From: Lihuaxuella thermophila
Lineage (GTDB): Bacteria > Bacillota > Bacilli > Thermoactinomycetales > Thermoactinomycetaceae
NCBI RefSeq assembly: GCF_900110165.1
Contig: NZ_FOCQ01000002.1
Coordinates: forward strand, 1-64,000
Length of the DNA stretch: 64,000 nucleotides
Reading direction: 5' to 3'
The position numbers and the translations under genes are program-made. A model generated the notes under the pieces. It did not search any database, was not told the DNA's origin, and saw only the letters and a program-made list of their open reading frames with translations. Shown here piece by piece: positions 27,598-35,481 of this stretch (the stretch's first letter is position 1; each line of letters starts with the position of its first letter).

Positions 27598-28635
27598 TTA
27601 CTCTTCGCCGCCGGACCCGCTTTCAGGAAGGGTATCCCAGACGCTTACATCGGTCTGATGAATCGACCCGTCGGCAATGGAATCAATGGCCGATTCAATC
27701 GCAATCACGGCTTGCTCGATCAGGTATCCGTTGCTCTTTTGACCGAGGACATAAGAATCATTGGAGTGGTCGGCCATGCCCCGCATTTCAAACAGCAGGG
27801 TGGCAATCTTGTACTCGAGAGCCAGACCGTTTCTGGCTATGTTCGCCCCTGATCCACCCACGTACTTGGACAGAGTGCCAAATCCCCTTTTTTCGACCGC
27901 ATGATATACGACTGCGCCCAGTTGTTTTGATTGATGCACGACATCCGGGCTTACATCGGGGTTGGTCGGGTACAAAATAGACCCGGATACCAGCCGGTCA
28001 CTGTCGCCAAGGGTCGTTTGCGTTCCCTGGTGATGGAGATCGATCAGATAATCCACTTTGTATTTTTTCAAAATATTTTCATGAAATCCTTTTGTTTCCG
28101 GCTGGGAACGGTCGGTATGGTCACGGTTCAAATCAACGCCGTTTGCATTGTAGCGGGTATGTGTCCCGGCTGCATAGTCATCGAGCGGGAAGTTCACATC
28201 CCCTTCCGCCCCGTCCGCATTTAAGCGCGGAGCCACAAGAACGTTTACTTTACTTAACCACTCTTTCACTTCCGCACCTTGCGAAGCCAAGTGTTTGATG
28301 ACGCGAAGCGCCCCTTCTGTCGTCAACGTTTCATTCCCATGCTGTTGCGTCAAAATCAGGATGGTCGGATGGCTCGGGTTATTTCCAAATTTGGCCAGAT
28401 AAAGGTCCCGACCCTTGACGGATTTTCCGTATACCTCAAGTGACATGACCTCCGACCGCTCGTCCGTTTCTCTCAGAAACTGAACCATTTCTTCGTAGTT
28501 ATGTAGCCGTTCATTCCGAATCGTTTCGTTCCCGTTGTAGTCAGGTCCGTTTCCGACCGCGCCTGCAGGCTGCGCAACTAAGAGACTGGTCGCCAACGCG
28601 CTTGACAAACACAATGCCGCCACTTTTCTCTTCAT
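27598..28635 (-). CDS. Secreted M14 family zinc carboxypeptidase
   Basis: 345 residues. The signal peptide is about 1-26 (ending AGAVG). The catalytic domain has QQHGNE (first zinc His and Glu), NRD in NGVDLNRDH (substrate carboxylate binding) and DLHHQG (third zinc His). A glutamate in LALEYKIATLLFEMRG is a candidate catalytic base. It would trim peptides or wall stem peptides outside the cell; the substrate is unknown. Two tandem Spo0A-type boxes lie 68-85 bases upstream, overlapping a possible -35, so post-exponential control is likely but unproven. Confidence 0.82.
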   Translation of the reverse strand: MKRKVAALCLSSALATSLLVAQPAGAVGNGPDYNGNETIRNERLHNYEEMVQFLRETDERSEVMSLEVYGKSVKGRDLYLAKFGNNPSHPTILILTQQHGNETLTTEGALRVIKHLASQGAEVKEWLSKVNVLVAPRLNADGAEGDVNFPLDDYAAGTHTRYNANGVDLNRDHTDRSQPETKGFHENILKKYKVDYLIDLHHQGTQTTLGDSDRLVSGSILYPTNPDVSPDVVHQSKQLGAVVYHAVEKRGFGTLSKYVGGSGANIARNGLALEYKIATLLFEMRGMADHSNDSYVLGQKSNGYLIEQAVIAIESAIDSIADGSIHQTDVSVWDTLPESGSGGEE

Positions 28636-28702
28636 GGTATTCCTCCTATGGGCGAAAGTTTAGAGCTCCATCATTGATTGTAGTAGAAATCTATATAAAA
28701 TG

Positions 28703-28720
28703 TTGTCGAAGGTTGTCGAT
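28703..28720 (-). promoter_or_regulatory. Tandem Spo0A-type boxes
   Basis: TTGTCGAA (28703-28710) and TTGTCGAT (28713-28720) stand in direct repeat with 10-bp periodicity, the spacing used by Spo0A dimers. On the minus strand a TCGACA hexamer 16 bases from TATATA could be a promoter whose -35 lies in the second box. Confidence 0.55.
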
Positions 28721-28808
28721 ATATCAAAATAATCTTAAGAAATGGGACAAAGTCCAAGCGGAGCAACAAATTCCCCCTCATACAAACGGTACCCGGACGG
28801 CATAAATT

Positions 28809-28845
28809 AACCCCCGTAAAGGCTTAAACGCCTCACACGGGGGTT
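28809..28845 (-). terminator. Terminator after the UDP-sugar 2-epimerase gene
   Basis: AACCCCCGT pairs with ACGGGGGTT, with an inner GAGGCGTTT/AAGCCTT-like stem. It lies 7 bases after the stop. Confidence 0.75.
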
Positions 28846-28851
28846 TCTTGC

Positions 28852-29919
28852 TTACCTCAAATCCTGTTTCAGTTGTTCCACGATGTTACGGGCAGCCTGT
28901 CCGTCACCAAATACGGGCTCCACTTTCGAGAAGTCTACTTCAAACCGTTCGACGGCCTCAAGGATTTTGGACTGGTCCGCACCGACCAGAATGTTGGTTC
29001 CCAGGGTGACCGTTTCGGTCCACTCGGTTTCATCGCGCATGGTGATGCAGGGAACTTTGGCAAAAAAGGCTTCTTTTTGCACTCCTCCGGAGTCGGTCAG
29101 GATTTTTTTCGCATTGACTTCCAATTGGAGCATGTCCAGATAGCCGACCGGGTCGATTCGTTTGACTAGCGGATTGGTAATCTCGAGTCCGTATTCGGCA
29201 AGTTTGCCCCGGGTTCGCGGATGGAGCGGAAGCACTGCCGGAAGGGGCAGTTCATTGATCGCCCCGATGATGGAACGCAAACGCGACGGGTCATCCGTAT
29301 TTTCAGCCCGATGGAGCGTGATGAGAATGTAGGAGCCCGGTTCCAGGCCGAGATTTTGCAGGATGGTTGCCTTTTGTTCGGCCAGTTTGCTGTTATAATT
29401 GACCGCGTCGAGCATTACATCCCCGGAAAGGTAAACCCCGTCGGTGATGCCTTCATTGGCGAGGTGACCGACAGCTGTTTGTGTCGGGCAGAACAGCCAT
29501 CTGGAAACATGGTCCGTCAATACACGGTTGATCTCTTCCGGCATCCGGCGGTTAAAACTGCGGAGGCCCGCTTCCACATGGGCAACGGGAACATGAAGTT
29601 TGGCGGCCGCCAACGCTCCGGCCAATGTGGAGTTGGTATCGCCGTAAACCAGCACGCAGTCCGGTTTTTCCTTGACGATGACTTCTTCCACTTTACTCAG
29701 CATCTCCCCTGTCTGGGCCCCGTGCGACTTGGAACCCACATGCAAATTGTAATCGGGAACGGGGATATTCAGTTCCTCAAAGAACACTTCGGACATCGCC
29801 TTATCATAGTGCTGGCCCGTATGTACCAAAATCTCTTCGGCTTGTTGCCGGATCGCGCGTGACACAGGCGCGGCCTTGATAAACTGAGGCCTGGCTCCGA
29901 CCACCGTTAAAACCTTCAT
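28852..29919 (-). CDS. Non-hydrolysing UDP-sugar 2-epimerase (WecB/WbpI family)
   Basis: 355 residues. Motifs are GARPQFIKA, HTGQHYD, YGDTNSTLAGALAA, EAGLRSF, MPEEINR, HRAENTDD, PLHPRTRG and DSGGVQKEA, with CITMRDETEW. The length and several stretches are close to WbpI, which epimerises UDP-2,3-diacetamido-glucuronic acid to the manno form, as I recall that sequence. UDP-GlcNAc 2-epimerase (MnaA/WecB) is the alternative. The four preceding enzymes of the WbpI pathway are encoded at 57.9-62.3 kb. The ATG at 29919 is chosen because GGGGG precedes it by 7 bases. Confidence 0.85.
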   Translation of the reverse strand: MKVLTVVGARPQFIKAAPVSRAIRQQAEEILVHTGQHYDKAMSEVFFEELNIPVPDYNLHVGSKSHGAQTGEMLSKVEEVIVKEKPDCVLVYGDTNSTLAGALAAAKLHVPVAHVEAGLRSFNRRMPEEINRVLTDHVSRWLFCPTQTAVGHLANEGITDGVYLSGDVMLDAVNYNSKLAEQKATILQNLGLEPGSYILITLHRAENTDDPSRLRSIIGAINELPLPAVLPLHPRTRGKLAEYGLEITNPLVKRIDPVGYLDMLQLEVNAKKILTDSGGVQKEAFFAKVPCITMRDETEWTETVTLGTNILVGADQSKILEAVERFEVDFSKVEPVFGDGQAARNIVEQLKQDLR

Positions 29920-30065
29920 TGCAAAACCCCCTGTACAAATCGGTTTCATAGAATGGGAGGATCTCTTTTCGTTTTATCCGAGGTCTATCATAACACACGT
30001 AGAAGATCATGTAATCATCCGATCATCATCATCTAGGAGTCATCTTTTATCTTAACCCATGATAA

Positions 30066-30094
30066 AAGATCCATCCTCACAGAGGACGGATCTT
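30066..30094 (-). terminator. Terminator after hpf
   Basis: AAGATCCGTCCTC pairs with GAGGATGGATCTT (one mismatch), followed by TTATC on the minus strand, 41 bases after the stop. Confidence 0.65.
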
Positions 30095-30134
30095 CAGTCT
30101 TGTCCGATCATTTCTCTATATCAACGGCAAAGGA

Positions 30135-30692
30135 TCACTCCGGCTCAATCAGGCCGTATTTCCCGTCTTTCCGTTTGTAAACAACGTTGACCTGGTCCGT
30201 TGCAGCGTTGGAGAAGACGAAGAAGTTGTGGCCGAGCATATCCATCTGCAAAATCGCTTCTTCCATGTCCATCGGTTTTAAGTTAAACCGCTTGGTACGG
30301 ACGATTTCAAGCTCGGGTTCCTCTTCCACGACAGTTGCGGAGGGTTTGAAATCCGGGGAATTTTCTCTAAATTGGGCGCGGAGGCTTGCATCCTGCCGGA
30401 ACTTCCGATTCACTTTCGTCTTATACTTGCGAATCTGACGCTCCAGCTTTTCTACAACTAGATCAACAGATGCATACATGTCTTTGCTGGACTCTTCCGC
30501 CCGAACAAGCAATCCCGGAAACGGAATCGTCACTTCCACTTTGTGCTCATCCCTCAGAACGCTGAGTACGACATGAGCTTCCGCCGATGGAGGGGTATCA
30601 AAGTACTTCTCCAAACGGCTTAACTTCTTTTCAACGAAATCCCGAAGTGCATCTGTGACTTCTAAGTTGTTTCCACGGATGACATATTTCAT
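30135..30692 (-). CDS. hpf: Ribosome hibernation promoting factor, long form
   Basis: 185 residues. The N-terminal S30Ae/YfiA domain (about 1-100, GNNLEVTDALRDFVEKKLSRLEKY) binds the decoding region of the 30S subunit. A charged linker follows, and the C-terminal domain (about 125-185, VRTKRFNLKPMDMEEAILQMDMLGH) dimerises ribosomes into 100S particles. The ATG at 30692 is chosen over the upstream one because the family starts MKYVIRGNN and GGAAGGAGG-type sequence precedes it. It keeps its ancestral place upstream of secA, though other genes are inserted. Confidence 0.93.
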   Translation of the reverse strand: MKYVIRGNNLEVTDALRDFVEKKLSRLEKYFDTPPSAEAHVVLSVLRDEHKVEVTIPFPGLLVRAEESSKDMYASVDLVVEKLERQIRKYKTKVNRKFRQDASLRAQFRENSPDFKPSATVVEEEPELEIVRTKRFNLKPMDMEEAILQMDMLGHNFFVFSNAATDQVNVVYKRKDGKYGLIEPE

Positions 30693-30838
30693 AAAAGAAA
30701 TCCTCCTTCCGCTTTGTACTCTATCTATTCCCCCGATGAATAAAAATTCCTCCTCTTTTTTCACCGAAAATTAAAAGAAAATAAAGGAAACTGTTAATAA
30801 AAATTAACAATGTACAAAATATAGGGGCGATAATATAA

Positions 30839-30868
30839 AACTCCCCGGAGCTTCTGCTCAGGGGAGTT
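30839..30868 (-). terminator. Terminator after the cold-shock gene
   Basis: AACTCCCC with GGGGAGTT, inner GAGC/GCTC, then TTATATT on the minus strand, 20 bases after the stop. Confidence 0.8.
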
Positions 30869-30887
30869 GGTTTCCTGTTTCCAAGAA

Positions 30888-31091
30888 TCACACGTCGATT
30901 TTCACAACGTTCGCAGCCTGTGGTCCACGCGAACCTTCTACGATTTCAAATTCAACGGTTTGTCCTTCTTCCAGCGTCTTGAAGCCTTCCATTTGAATCG
31001 CAGAGTAGTGTACGAATACATCTTCGCCGCCTTCACGCTCGATGAAACCATAACCTTTTTCCGCGTTGAACCACTTGACTTTGCCTTGCAT
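30888..31091 (-). CDS. Cold-shock protein (CspA/CspB family)
   Basis: 67 residues, the standard size. A single OB-fold with both RNA-binding motifs, KGYGFIE and DVFVHYSAI, and the typical start [13 protein letters not shown]. It acts as an RNA chaperone in the cytoplasm. The internal ATG at 31091 is the start; the longer frame upstream falls in what should be a long AT-rich 5' leader (31092 to about 31200), as is common for csp genes. Followed by a strong terminator. Confidence 0.93.
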   Translation of the reverse strand: MQGKVKWFNAEKGYGFIEREGGEDVFVHYSAIQMEGFKTLEEGQTVEFEIVEGSRGPQAANVVKIDV

Positions 31092-31296
31092 GAAAAAACA
31101 TTCCCTTCTTAAATTCAAATATATTGCACAAGACATACATCTTACGCGAATCAAATATATCATTCAGATAAAAAAGCTGTCAAGAAGGCGACTAACTTTT
31201 CCAAAAGTTTGTGAACCAATTACATTTACGTCTTCAAACACACCTATTTATGGAAATACAAAAAATGGGTGTTCACTCACATCGTTGACCATGATA

Positions 31297-31346
31297 CAAA
31301 AAAATGGCGGCTCCAAGCATCCTCCGAATAAAGGATACCGAGCCGC
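31297..31346 (-). terminator. Terminator of the amino-acid ABC operon
   Basis: GCGGCTC pairs with GAGCCGC, with an inner ATCC/GGAT stem, then a T7 run on the minus strand, 50 bases after the ATPase gene. Confidence 0.85.
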
Positions 31347-31395
31347 ACCCGCTTTCATCTGCGCCAATCAAATTCGCGAGCCTTCCCGCTCGAAT

Positions 31396-32118
31396 TTATA
31401 AAACCTTGCTAAGGAAAGAACGGGTTCTCTCGTGGGCAGGATGGTTAAAGATCTGGTCGGGGGTGCCTTCTTCCACGATCGAGCCGCCGTCCATGAATAC
31501 CACGCGATCGCTGACCTCACGGGCAAAGCCCATCTCATGGGTCACCACCACCATGGTCATCCCCTCTTTGGCCAGCTGTTTCATAACGGCCAGCACCTCT
31601 CCCACCATCTCGGGGTCCAGCGCGGAGGTAGGTTCGTCAAACAGCATGATTTTGGGTTCCATCGCGAGTGCCCGGGCAATCGCCACCCGTTGTTTTTGGC
31701 CTCCGGACAACTCTTCCGGATAAGCCTGTGCTTTCTCTTTCAAGCCCACTTTCTCCAATAATTCCATCGCTTTTTTCTCCGCTTGCTCAAGAGGAATCCT
31801 CCGTACGTGAACGGGGGCCAGCGTAATATTTTCAATGACCCGCTTATGGGGAAACAGTTCAAACTGTTGGAACACCATGCCTACTTCCGTACGGACACGG
31901 TTAATGTCCGTTTTTTTGTCGGTCAGATCATGTCCGTTGACGATCACTTTTCCGGACGTAACCGGTTCAAGCAGGTTGAGGCAACGCAAAAACGTACTTT
32001 TCCCCGAACCGCTGGGCCCGATCACACAAACCACTTCTTTTTCCTTAATCTCAATGGACACGTCTTTCAACACTTCAAGATCGCCAAAACTTTTATGCAA
32101 ATGTTCAACCCGAATCAA
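31396..32118 (-). CDS. Polar amino-acid ABC transporter ATPase (GlnQ/ArtM type)
   Basis: 240 residues. Walker [11 protein letters not shown]-loop [10 protein letters not shown], signature LSGGQKQR, Walker B IMLFDEP and the H-loop VVVTHEM are all present. It powers uptake with the permease and binding protein encoded directly upstream. The TTG at 32118 is preferred because AAGAAGGGG stands 8 bases before it and the protein then starts MIRVEHL, as homologues do. A GTG at 32127 that overlaps the permease stop (GTGA) is the alternative. Substrate is probably glutamine or arginine; ARG-box-like repeats before the operon favour arginine. Confidence 0.9.
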   Translation of the reverse strand: MIRVEHLHKSFGDLEVLKDVSIEIKEKEVVCVIGPSGSGKSTFLRCLNLLEPVTSGKVIVNGHDLTDKKTDINRVRTEVGMVFQQFELFPHKRVIENITLAPVHVRRIPLEQAEKKAMELLEKVGLKEKAQAYPEELSGGQKQRVAIARALAMEPKIMLFDEPTSALDPEMVGEVLAVMKQLAKEGMTMVVVTHEMGFAREVSDRVVFMDGGSIVEEGTPDQIFNHPAHERTRSFLSKVL

Positions 32119-32123
32119 TGCGG

Positions 32124-32807
32124 TCACCCCTTCTTATTGCTGGTGCTTAAACGTCTCTCCAAATAAAAGACCACACGGGAAAGGATCAGCGTCAGGATCA
32201 GGTACATGACTGCGGCGGTGAGGTATGGGGCCCAGCGCTCAAAGGTATTTTTGGCAGTTGTGAACGCAGCATAAGTAATATCGTTTACCGCAATGACCGT
32301 AACCAGAGAGGAATCCTTCAGGAGGGCAATAAATTCGTTCCCCAGAGGCGGCAGCATCCGCTTAAACGCCTGAGGCAGAATGACGAGCCGCATCGCCTGG
32401 CCGTACGTCATTCCCAAAGAGCGGGCCGCTTCCATCTGTCCCTTTTCGATGGACTGGATTCCCGCACGGAAAATTTCTGCGATATAAGCTCCGGCATTCA
32501 GGGACAAAGCTACAAAGCTGGAGAACATCGCCTCGGGTGCGTCAAGTCCCAGGACATCCTGGAACAAGGTCGGCAAAACGGCGAAGTGAATGGCCAGAAT
32601 CTGCAAAAGCAGGGGTGTGCCGCGAAAGAGGTCCACATAGACTTGTGCAGGCAGCATCAGCCACTTTTTACCCGACAACCTCATAAGACCAAGAATAAGA
32701 CCGATGACCATTCCAACCAGAACGGCCACAACCGTTAATTCAAGCGTAGTAATAAATCCACGAATAAATAGATCCTTATAATCACTAATCACGGACCAGT
32801 CAATCAT
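32124..32807 (-). CDS. Polar amino-acid ABC transporter permease
   Basis: 227 residues with about five membrane segments. It belongs to the His/Glu/Gln/Arg permease class: an N-terminal [16 protein letters not shown] segment and the EAA loop ([22 protein letters not shown]) that docks to the ATPase. The ATG at 32807 is preferred; a TTG four codons upstream abuts the ribosome site. The ribosome-binding region overlaps the first DnaA box of the cluster at 32810-32917, so DnaA binding might affect expression. Second gene of binding protein-permease-ATPase. Confidence 0.9.
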   Translation of the reverse strand: MIDWSVISDYKDLFIRGFITTLELTVVAVLVGMVIGLILGLMRLSGKKWLMLPAQVYVDLFRGTPLLLQILAIHFAVLPTLFQDVLGLDAPEAMFSSFVALSLNAGAYIAEIFRAGIQSIEKGQMEAARSLGMTYGQAMRLVILPQAFKRMLPPLGNEFIALLKDSSLVTVIAVNDITYAAFTTAKNTFERWAPYLTAAVMYLILTLILSRVVFYLERRLSTSNKKG

Positions 32808-32809
32808 AG

Positions 32810-32917
32810 TTATCCACAATCCCCCTTCGCGGAGCAGAGTTTAAAATCAAGTTATACACATAGTTATCCACATTATCCACAGTATTCACAGACCGATGAA
32901 AGCACAATTTATCCACA
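32810..32917 (+). promoter_or_regulatory. DnaA-box cluster
   Basis: Four perfect TTATCCACA boxes (32810-32818, 32864-32872, 32873-32881, 32909-32917), one TTATACACA (32852-32860) and a weaker GTATTCACA (32882-32890) lie within 108 bp, all in the same orientation, in the gap between the binding-protein and permease genes. No dnaA, dnaN or rpmH gene is in the window, so this resembles the extra-origin DnaA-box clusters of Bacillus rather than oriC. Confidence 0.85.
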
Positions 32918-32995
32918 GGGAATCCTCGCGCTCTGATAAGGAATCCTCAGACAGGGAAGGGGAGTGCCCTGCACTCCCGGTTTGCACGAATTCAA

Positions 32996-33763
32996 TTATT
33001 TCTTGCCAAAGTATTTTTCGTAAATTTTGTCATAGGTCCCGTCTTCACGAATCTTTTTCAGCCCCGCATTCAATTGATCCAATACCTTTTTGTTTCCTTT
33101 TTTTACAATGAGACCGTATTGTTCTTTGGGAATCGAAGGATCTTCTACAATCTTGAATTGACTGTTCCCCAGTTTTTTCACATACTCCATGACCACCGCA
33201 TTATCGGCTACCACGGCATCCAAACGGCCCAGCTTCAGATCTTCCACGGCAGAAGGAAGGTCATCATACCCCTTCAGGCCGGCATAGGTCTTTCCAAATG
33301 CGTCTTGCACAACTTTTTCACCTGTGGTGGCCGATTGCACCCCGATCTTTTTGCCGTTCAATTCTTTCAGCGTCTTCACTGAAGAGCTGTTGGGAACCAA
33401 GATGACCTGGGTTGCCTCAAAGTACGGCTCCGTGAAGTCATACTTTTTCTTGCGTTCTTCCGTGATGGTTATGCCGCCGATTCCCGCATCCAGCTTGCCG
33501 CGGTCAATTCCTTCAAACATCGGGTCCCAGCCGGTATGTTGCAAATCAGCCTTAAATCCGCCGGCTTTGGCGATCGCCTGGAGCAGATCCGCATCAAAAC
33601 CGGTAATCCTTCCATCCCCTTCCTGTTTTTCAAAAGGAGGGAATTGGGCATCGGTTCCCACTTTCAGCGCATCACCGGTACCTGCCTGTTTGGAAGCGCA
33701 TCCACTGAGAATCAATGAAATGATGGCACATAGAGCAAATAACATCCCAGTCCATTTTTTCAC
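32996..33763 (-). CDS. Amino-acid ABC transporter substrate-binding lipoprotein
   Basis: 255 residues. Lipobox LILSGC gives a mature N-terminus at Cys22, so it is anchored outside the membrane. A family-3 solute-binding fold follows: VGTDAQFPPFEK, ITGFDADLLQAIAK, DAGIGGITITEERKKKYDFTEPYF, QSATTGE and LDAVVADNAV. It is the first gene of the transporter operon, with a good -35/-10 pair about 100 bases upstream. It is closely similar to the second binding protein encoded at 34090-34869, so the pair arose by duplication. Cationic or amide amino acid is the likely ligand. Confidence 0.9.
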   Translation of the reverse strand: MKKWTGMLFALCAIISLILSGCASKQAGTGDALKVGTDAQFPPFEKQEGDGRITGFDADLLQAIAKAGGFKADLQHTGWDPMFEGIDRGKLDAGIGGITITEERKKKYDFTEPYFEATQVILVPNSSSVKTLKELNGKKIGVQSATTGEKVVQDAFGKTYAGLKGYDDLPSAVEDLKLGRLDAVVADNAVVMEYVKKLGNSQFKIVEDPSIPKEQYGLIVKKGNKKVLDQLNAGLKKIREDGTYDKIYEKYFGKK

Positions 33764-33861
33764 GTTGATCTCCCCTCATTAGAAAAAAATTGAAAAATTT
33801 GATGTCTTTTATTCCTGGACGAATGAGAGAAATACCTATGAAACCCTAAAAACTAGTGTTC

Positions 33862-33890
33862 ATTATAATAGATAAATAATATATATTCAA
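33862..33890 (-). promoter_or_regulatory. Promoter of the amino-acid ABC operon
   Basis: -35 TTGAAT (33885-33890) and -10 TATAAT (33862-33867) with a 17-base spacer. Confidence 0.75.
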
Positions 33891-33904
33891 TTGGAATCTT
33901 ATAC

Positions 33905-33941
33905 TATATATAAAAATACATCATTATATATAAAAATGCAT
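33905..33941 (-). promoter_or_regulatory. Tandem ARG-box-like repeats upstream of the ABC operon
   Basis: TATATATAAAAATACAT (33905-33921) and TATATATAAAAATGCAT (33925-33941) form a 20-bp direct repeat just upstream of the -35. TATATAAAAATGCA matches the ArgR/AhrC half-site pattern at 11 of 14 positions. Confidence 0.45.
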
Positions 33942-33959
33942 ATACTACAAAATTAACCA

Positions 33960-34003
33960 AATAAAAAAACCCCTTTATAGCGGGGCTTAAAATAAGGGGT
34001 TTA
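33960..34003 (-). terminator. Terminator after the second binding-protein gene
   Basis: AAACCCCTT pairs with AAGGGGTTT-type sequence and is followed by a T-rich run on the minus strand. It separates this gene from the promoter of the transporter operon. Confidence 0.75.
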
Positions 34004-34089
34004 ATATTGAGAAAATATCCATTTTTATCCTTGCCTGATTCCGGCTTAATAAATATTCATAAAGGATAATTTTGACTGAACGCCGAAAA

Positions 34090-34869
34090 TTATTGGCCAA
34101 AATACTTTTGATAGATCTTGTCGTAGGTACCGTCTTCACGGATTTTCTTCAGGCCGGCGTTGATTTTCTCCAACAGCTCTTTATTTCCTTTTTTCACAAT
34201 GATTCCGTAGTATTCAGGTTCAAAGGAGGCATCTTCAACCACTTTAAATTTGTCTTTCCCCAGTTTCTTCACATACTCCAGGACAACCCCGTTATCGGCT
34301 ACAACGGCATCCACGCGGCCCAGCTTCAAATCTTCAATCGCAGCCGGTGTGTCATCATATCCTTTGAGATTCGGATAGGTTTTGCCGAATGCTTCCTGCA
34401 CCACGGTTTCCCCGGTCGTCGCCGATTGGACGCCGATCTTTTTCCCGTTCAAGTCCTTTAACGAAGTGACCGAAGAGTCTGCAGGAACGAGAATCAACTG
34501 TTTGGCATCGAAATAAGGCTCGGAGAAGTCATATTTTTTCTTGCGTTCCTCGGTGATGGTGATCGCGGAGATCCCCGCATCCACCTTTCCGCTGTCAATC
34601 CCTTCAAACAGCGGATCCCAGCCGGTATGGCGAATTTCCACTTTAAAACCGGCAGCCTTGGCAACAGCCTGCATGATATCCACATCAAACCCGCTGATCT
34701 CTCCGGTTCCTTCCTGCTTTTCAAAAGGTGGATAAGCGGCATCGGTGCCCACTTTTACCACTGCCGTGTCCTTCGACGCTTCTCCGCCATCTTTTTTCGT
34801 GGCACATCCGGCCAGAATAATCGATGAAAACAACACAGCTGACAGCAGGATTCCAATTCCTTTCCGCAA
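34090..34869 (-). CDS. Second amino-acid substrate-binding lipoprotein (orphan paralogue)
   Basis: 259 residues. Lipobox ILAGC; mature protein from Cys22. The same family-3 fold as the neighbour (VGTDAAYPPFEK, ISGFDVDIMQAVAK, DAGISAITITEERKKKYDFSEPYF, DAVVADNG). It has its own terminator and no permease or ATPase of its own, so it may feed the adjacent transporter with a different ligand. The TTG start is supported by AAAGGAGGA six bases upstream. An ARG-like TGAATTTATTAAA lies in its AT-rich leader, a weak match. The tandem copy is a recent or maintained duplication. Confidence 0.88.
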   Translation of the reverse strand: MRKGIGILLSAVLFSSIILAGCATKKDGGEASKDTAVVKVGTDAAYPPFEKQEGTGEISGFDVDIMQAVAKAAGFKVEIRHTGWDPLFEGIDSGKVDAGISAITITEERKKKYDFSEPYFDAKQLILVPADSSVTSLKDLNGKKIGVQSATTGETVVQEAFGKTYPNLKGYDDTPAAIEDLKLGRVDAVVADNGVVLEYVKKLGKDKFKVVEDASFEPEYYGIIVKKGNKELLEKINAGLKKIREDGTYDKIYQKYFGQ

Positions 34870-35043
34870 TACAAATTCCTCCTTTATTAGGGGGTTTGAT
34901 TAAATATGCATATGAATTTATTAAAACACAGAATTAAAAATAGCAAACTTCTGATTAATTATATTTCATTTATCCCTTTAAAGCAATTACAATATCAGGG
35001 AGTAAACTGTATATTCTAACATTTTTCAACAGTGCAACCAAAC

Positions 35044-35079
35044 GAAAAAGCACCCTCCCCAAGACGCCGGAAGGGTGCT
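35044..35079 (-). terminator. Terminator after the HU gene
   Basis: AGCACCCT pairs with AGGGTGCT with TTTTTCG following on the minus strand, 32 bases after the stop. Confidence 0.8.
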
Positions 35080-35110
35080 GCCATCCTGCCAGATTCCAAT
35101 CTTTGTCTAA

Positions 35111-35386
35111 TTATTGATTGACGAGCTCTTTTAATTGTTTGCCGGGTTTGAACGCAGGGACTTTGCTTGCTTCAATCTGGATTTCTTCACCGGTTTGCGG
35201 GTTGCGTCCCGTACGGGCTGCCCGTTCGCGAACTTCAAAGTTGCCAAAGCCAATCAGCGTTACTTTTTCGCCGTTTTTCAAGGCTTCGGAAATGGTCTGC
35301 AATACGGTGTCGACAACCATTCCGGCTTCTTTTTTGGTTTTTCCTGTGCTTTCAGCCACACGCTCTACCAATTCCGTTTTGTTCAC
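35111..35386 (-). CDS. hup: DNA-binding protein HU
   Basis: 91 residues, standard HU length. The DNA-embracing arm motif [12 protein letters not shown] is intact, as are [16 protein letters not shown] and the N-terminal [15 protein letters not shown] helix. A histone-like dimer compacting the nucleoid. The GTG start has AAGGAG 8 bases upstream. Followed by a terminator. In most Bacillales hup lies elsewhere, so this copy may be an additional HU or a rearranged position. Confidence 0.93.
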   Translation of the reverse strand: MNKTELVERVAESTGKTKKEAGMVVDTVLQTISEALKNGEKVTLIGFGNFEVRERAARTGRNPQTGEEIQIEASKVPAFKPGKQLKELVNQ

Positions 35387-35481
35387 TTTTCAACACTCCT
35401 TATTTTTGATAGGTAAAAGAATATGCCTATCACATGTGTTGACTACTTTTTCCTATTCTATACCTATCTTTTTTTAAAAAT

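Noticed and set aside
32810-32917. The DnaA-box cluster as chromosomal oriC
   Set aside because: No dnaA, dnaN, rpmH or gidA nearby, all boxes face one way, and the flanking genes are an ordinary ABC operon. An extra-origin cluster is the better reading.
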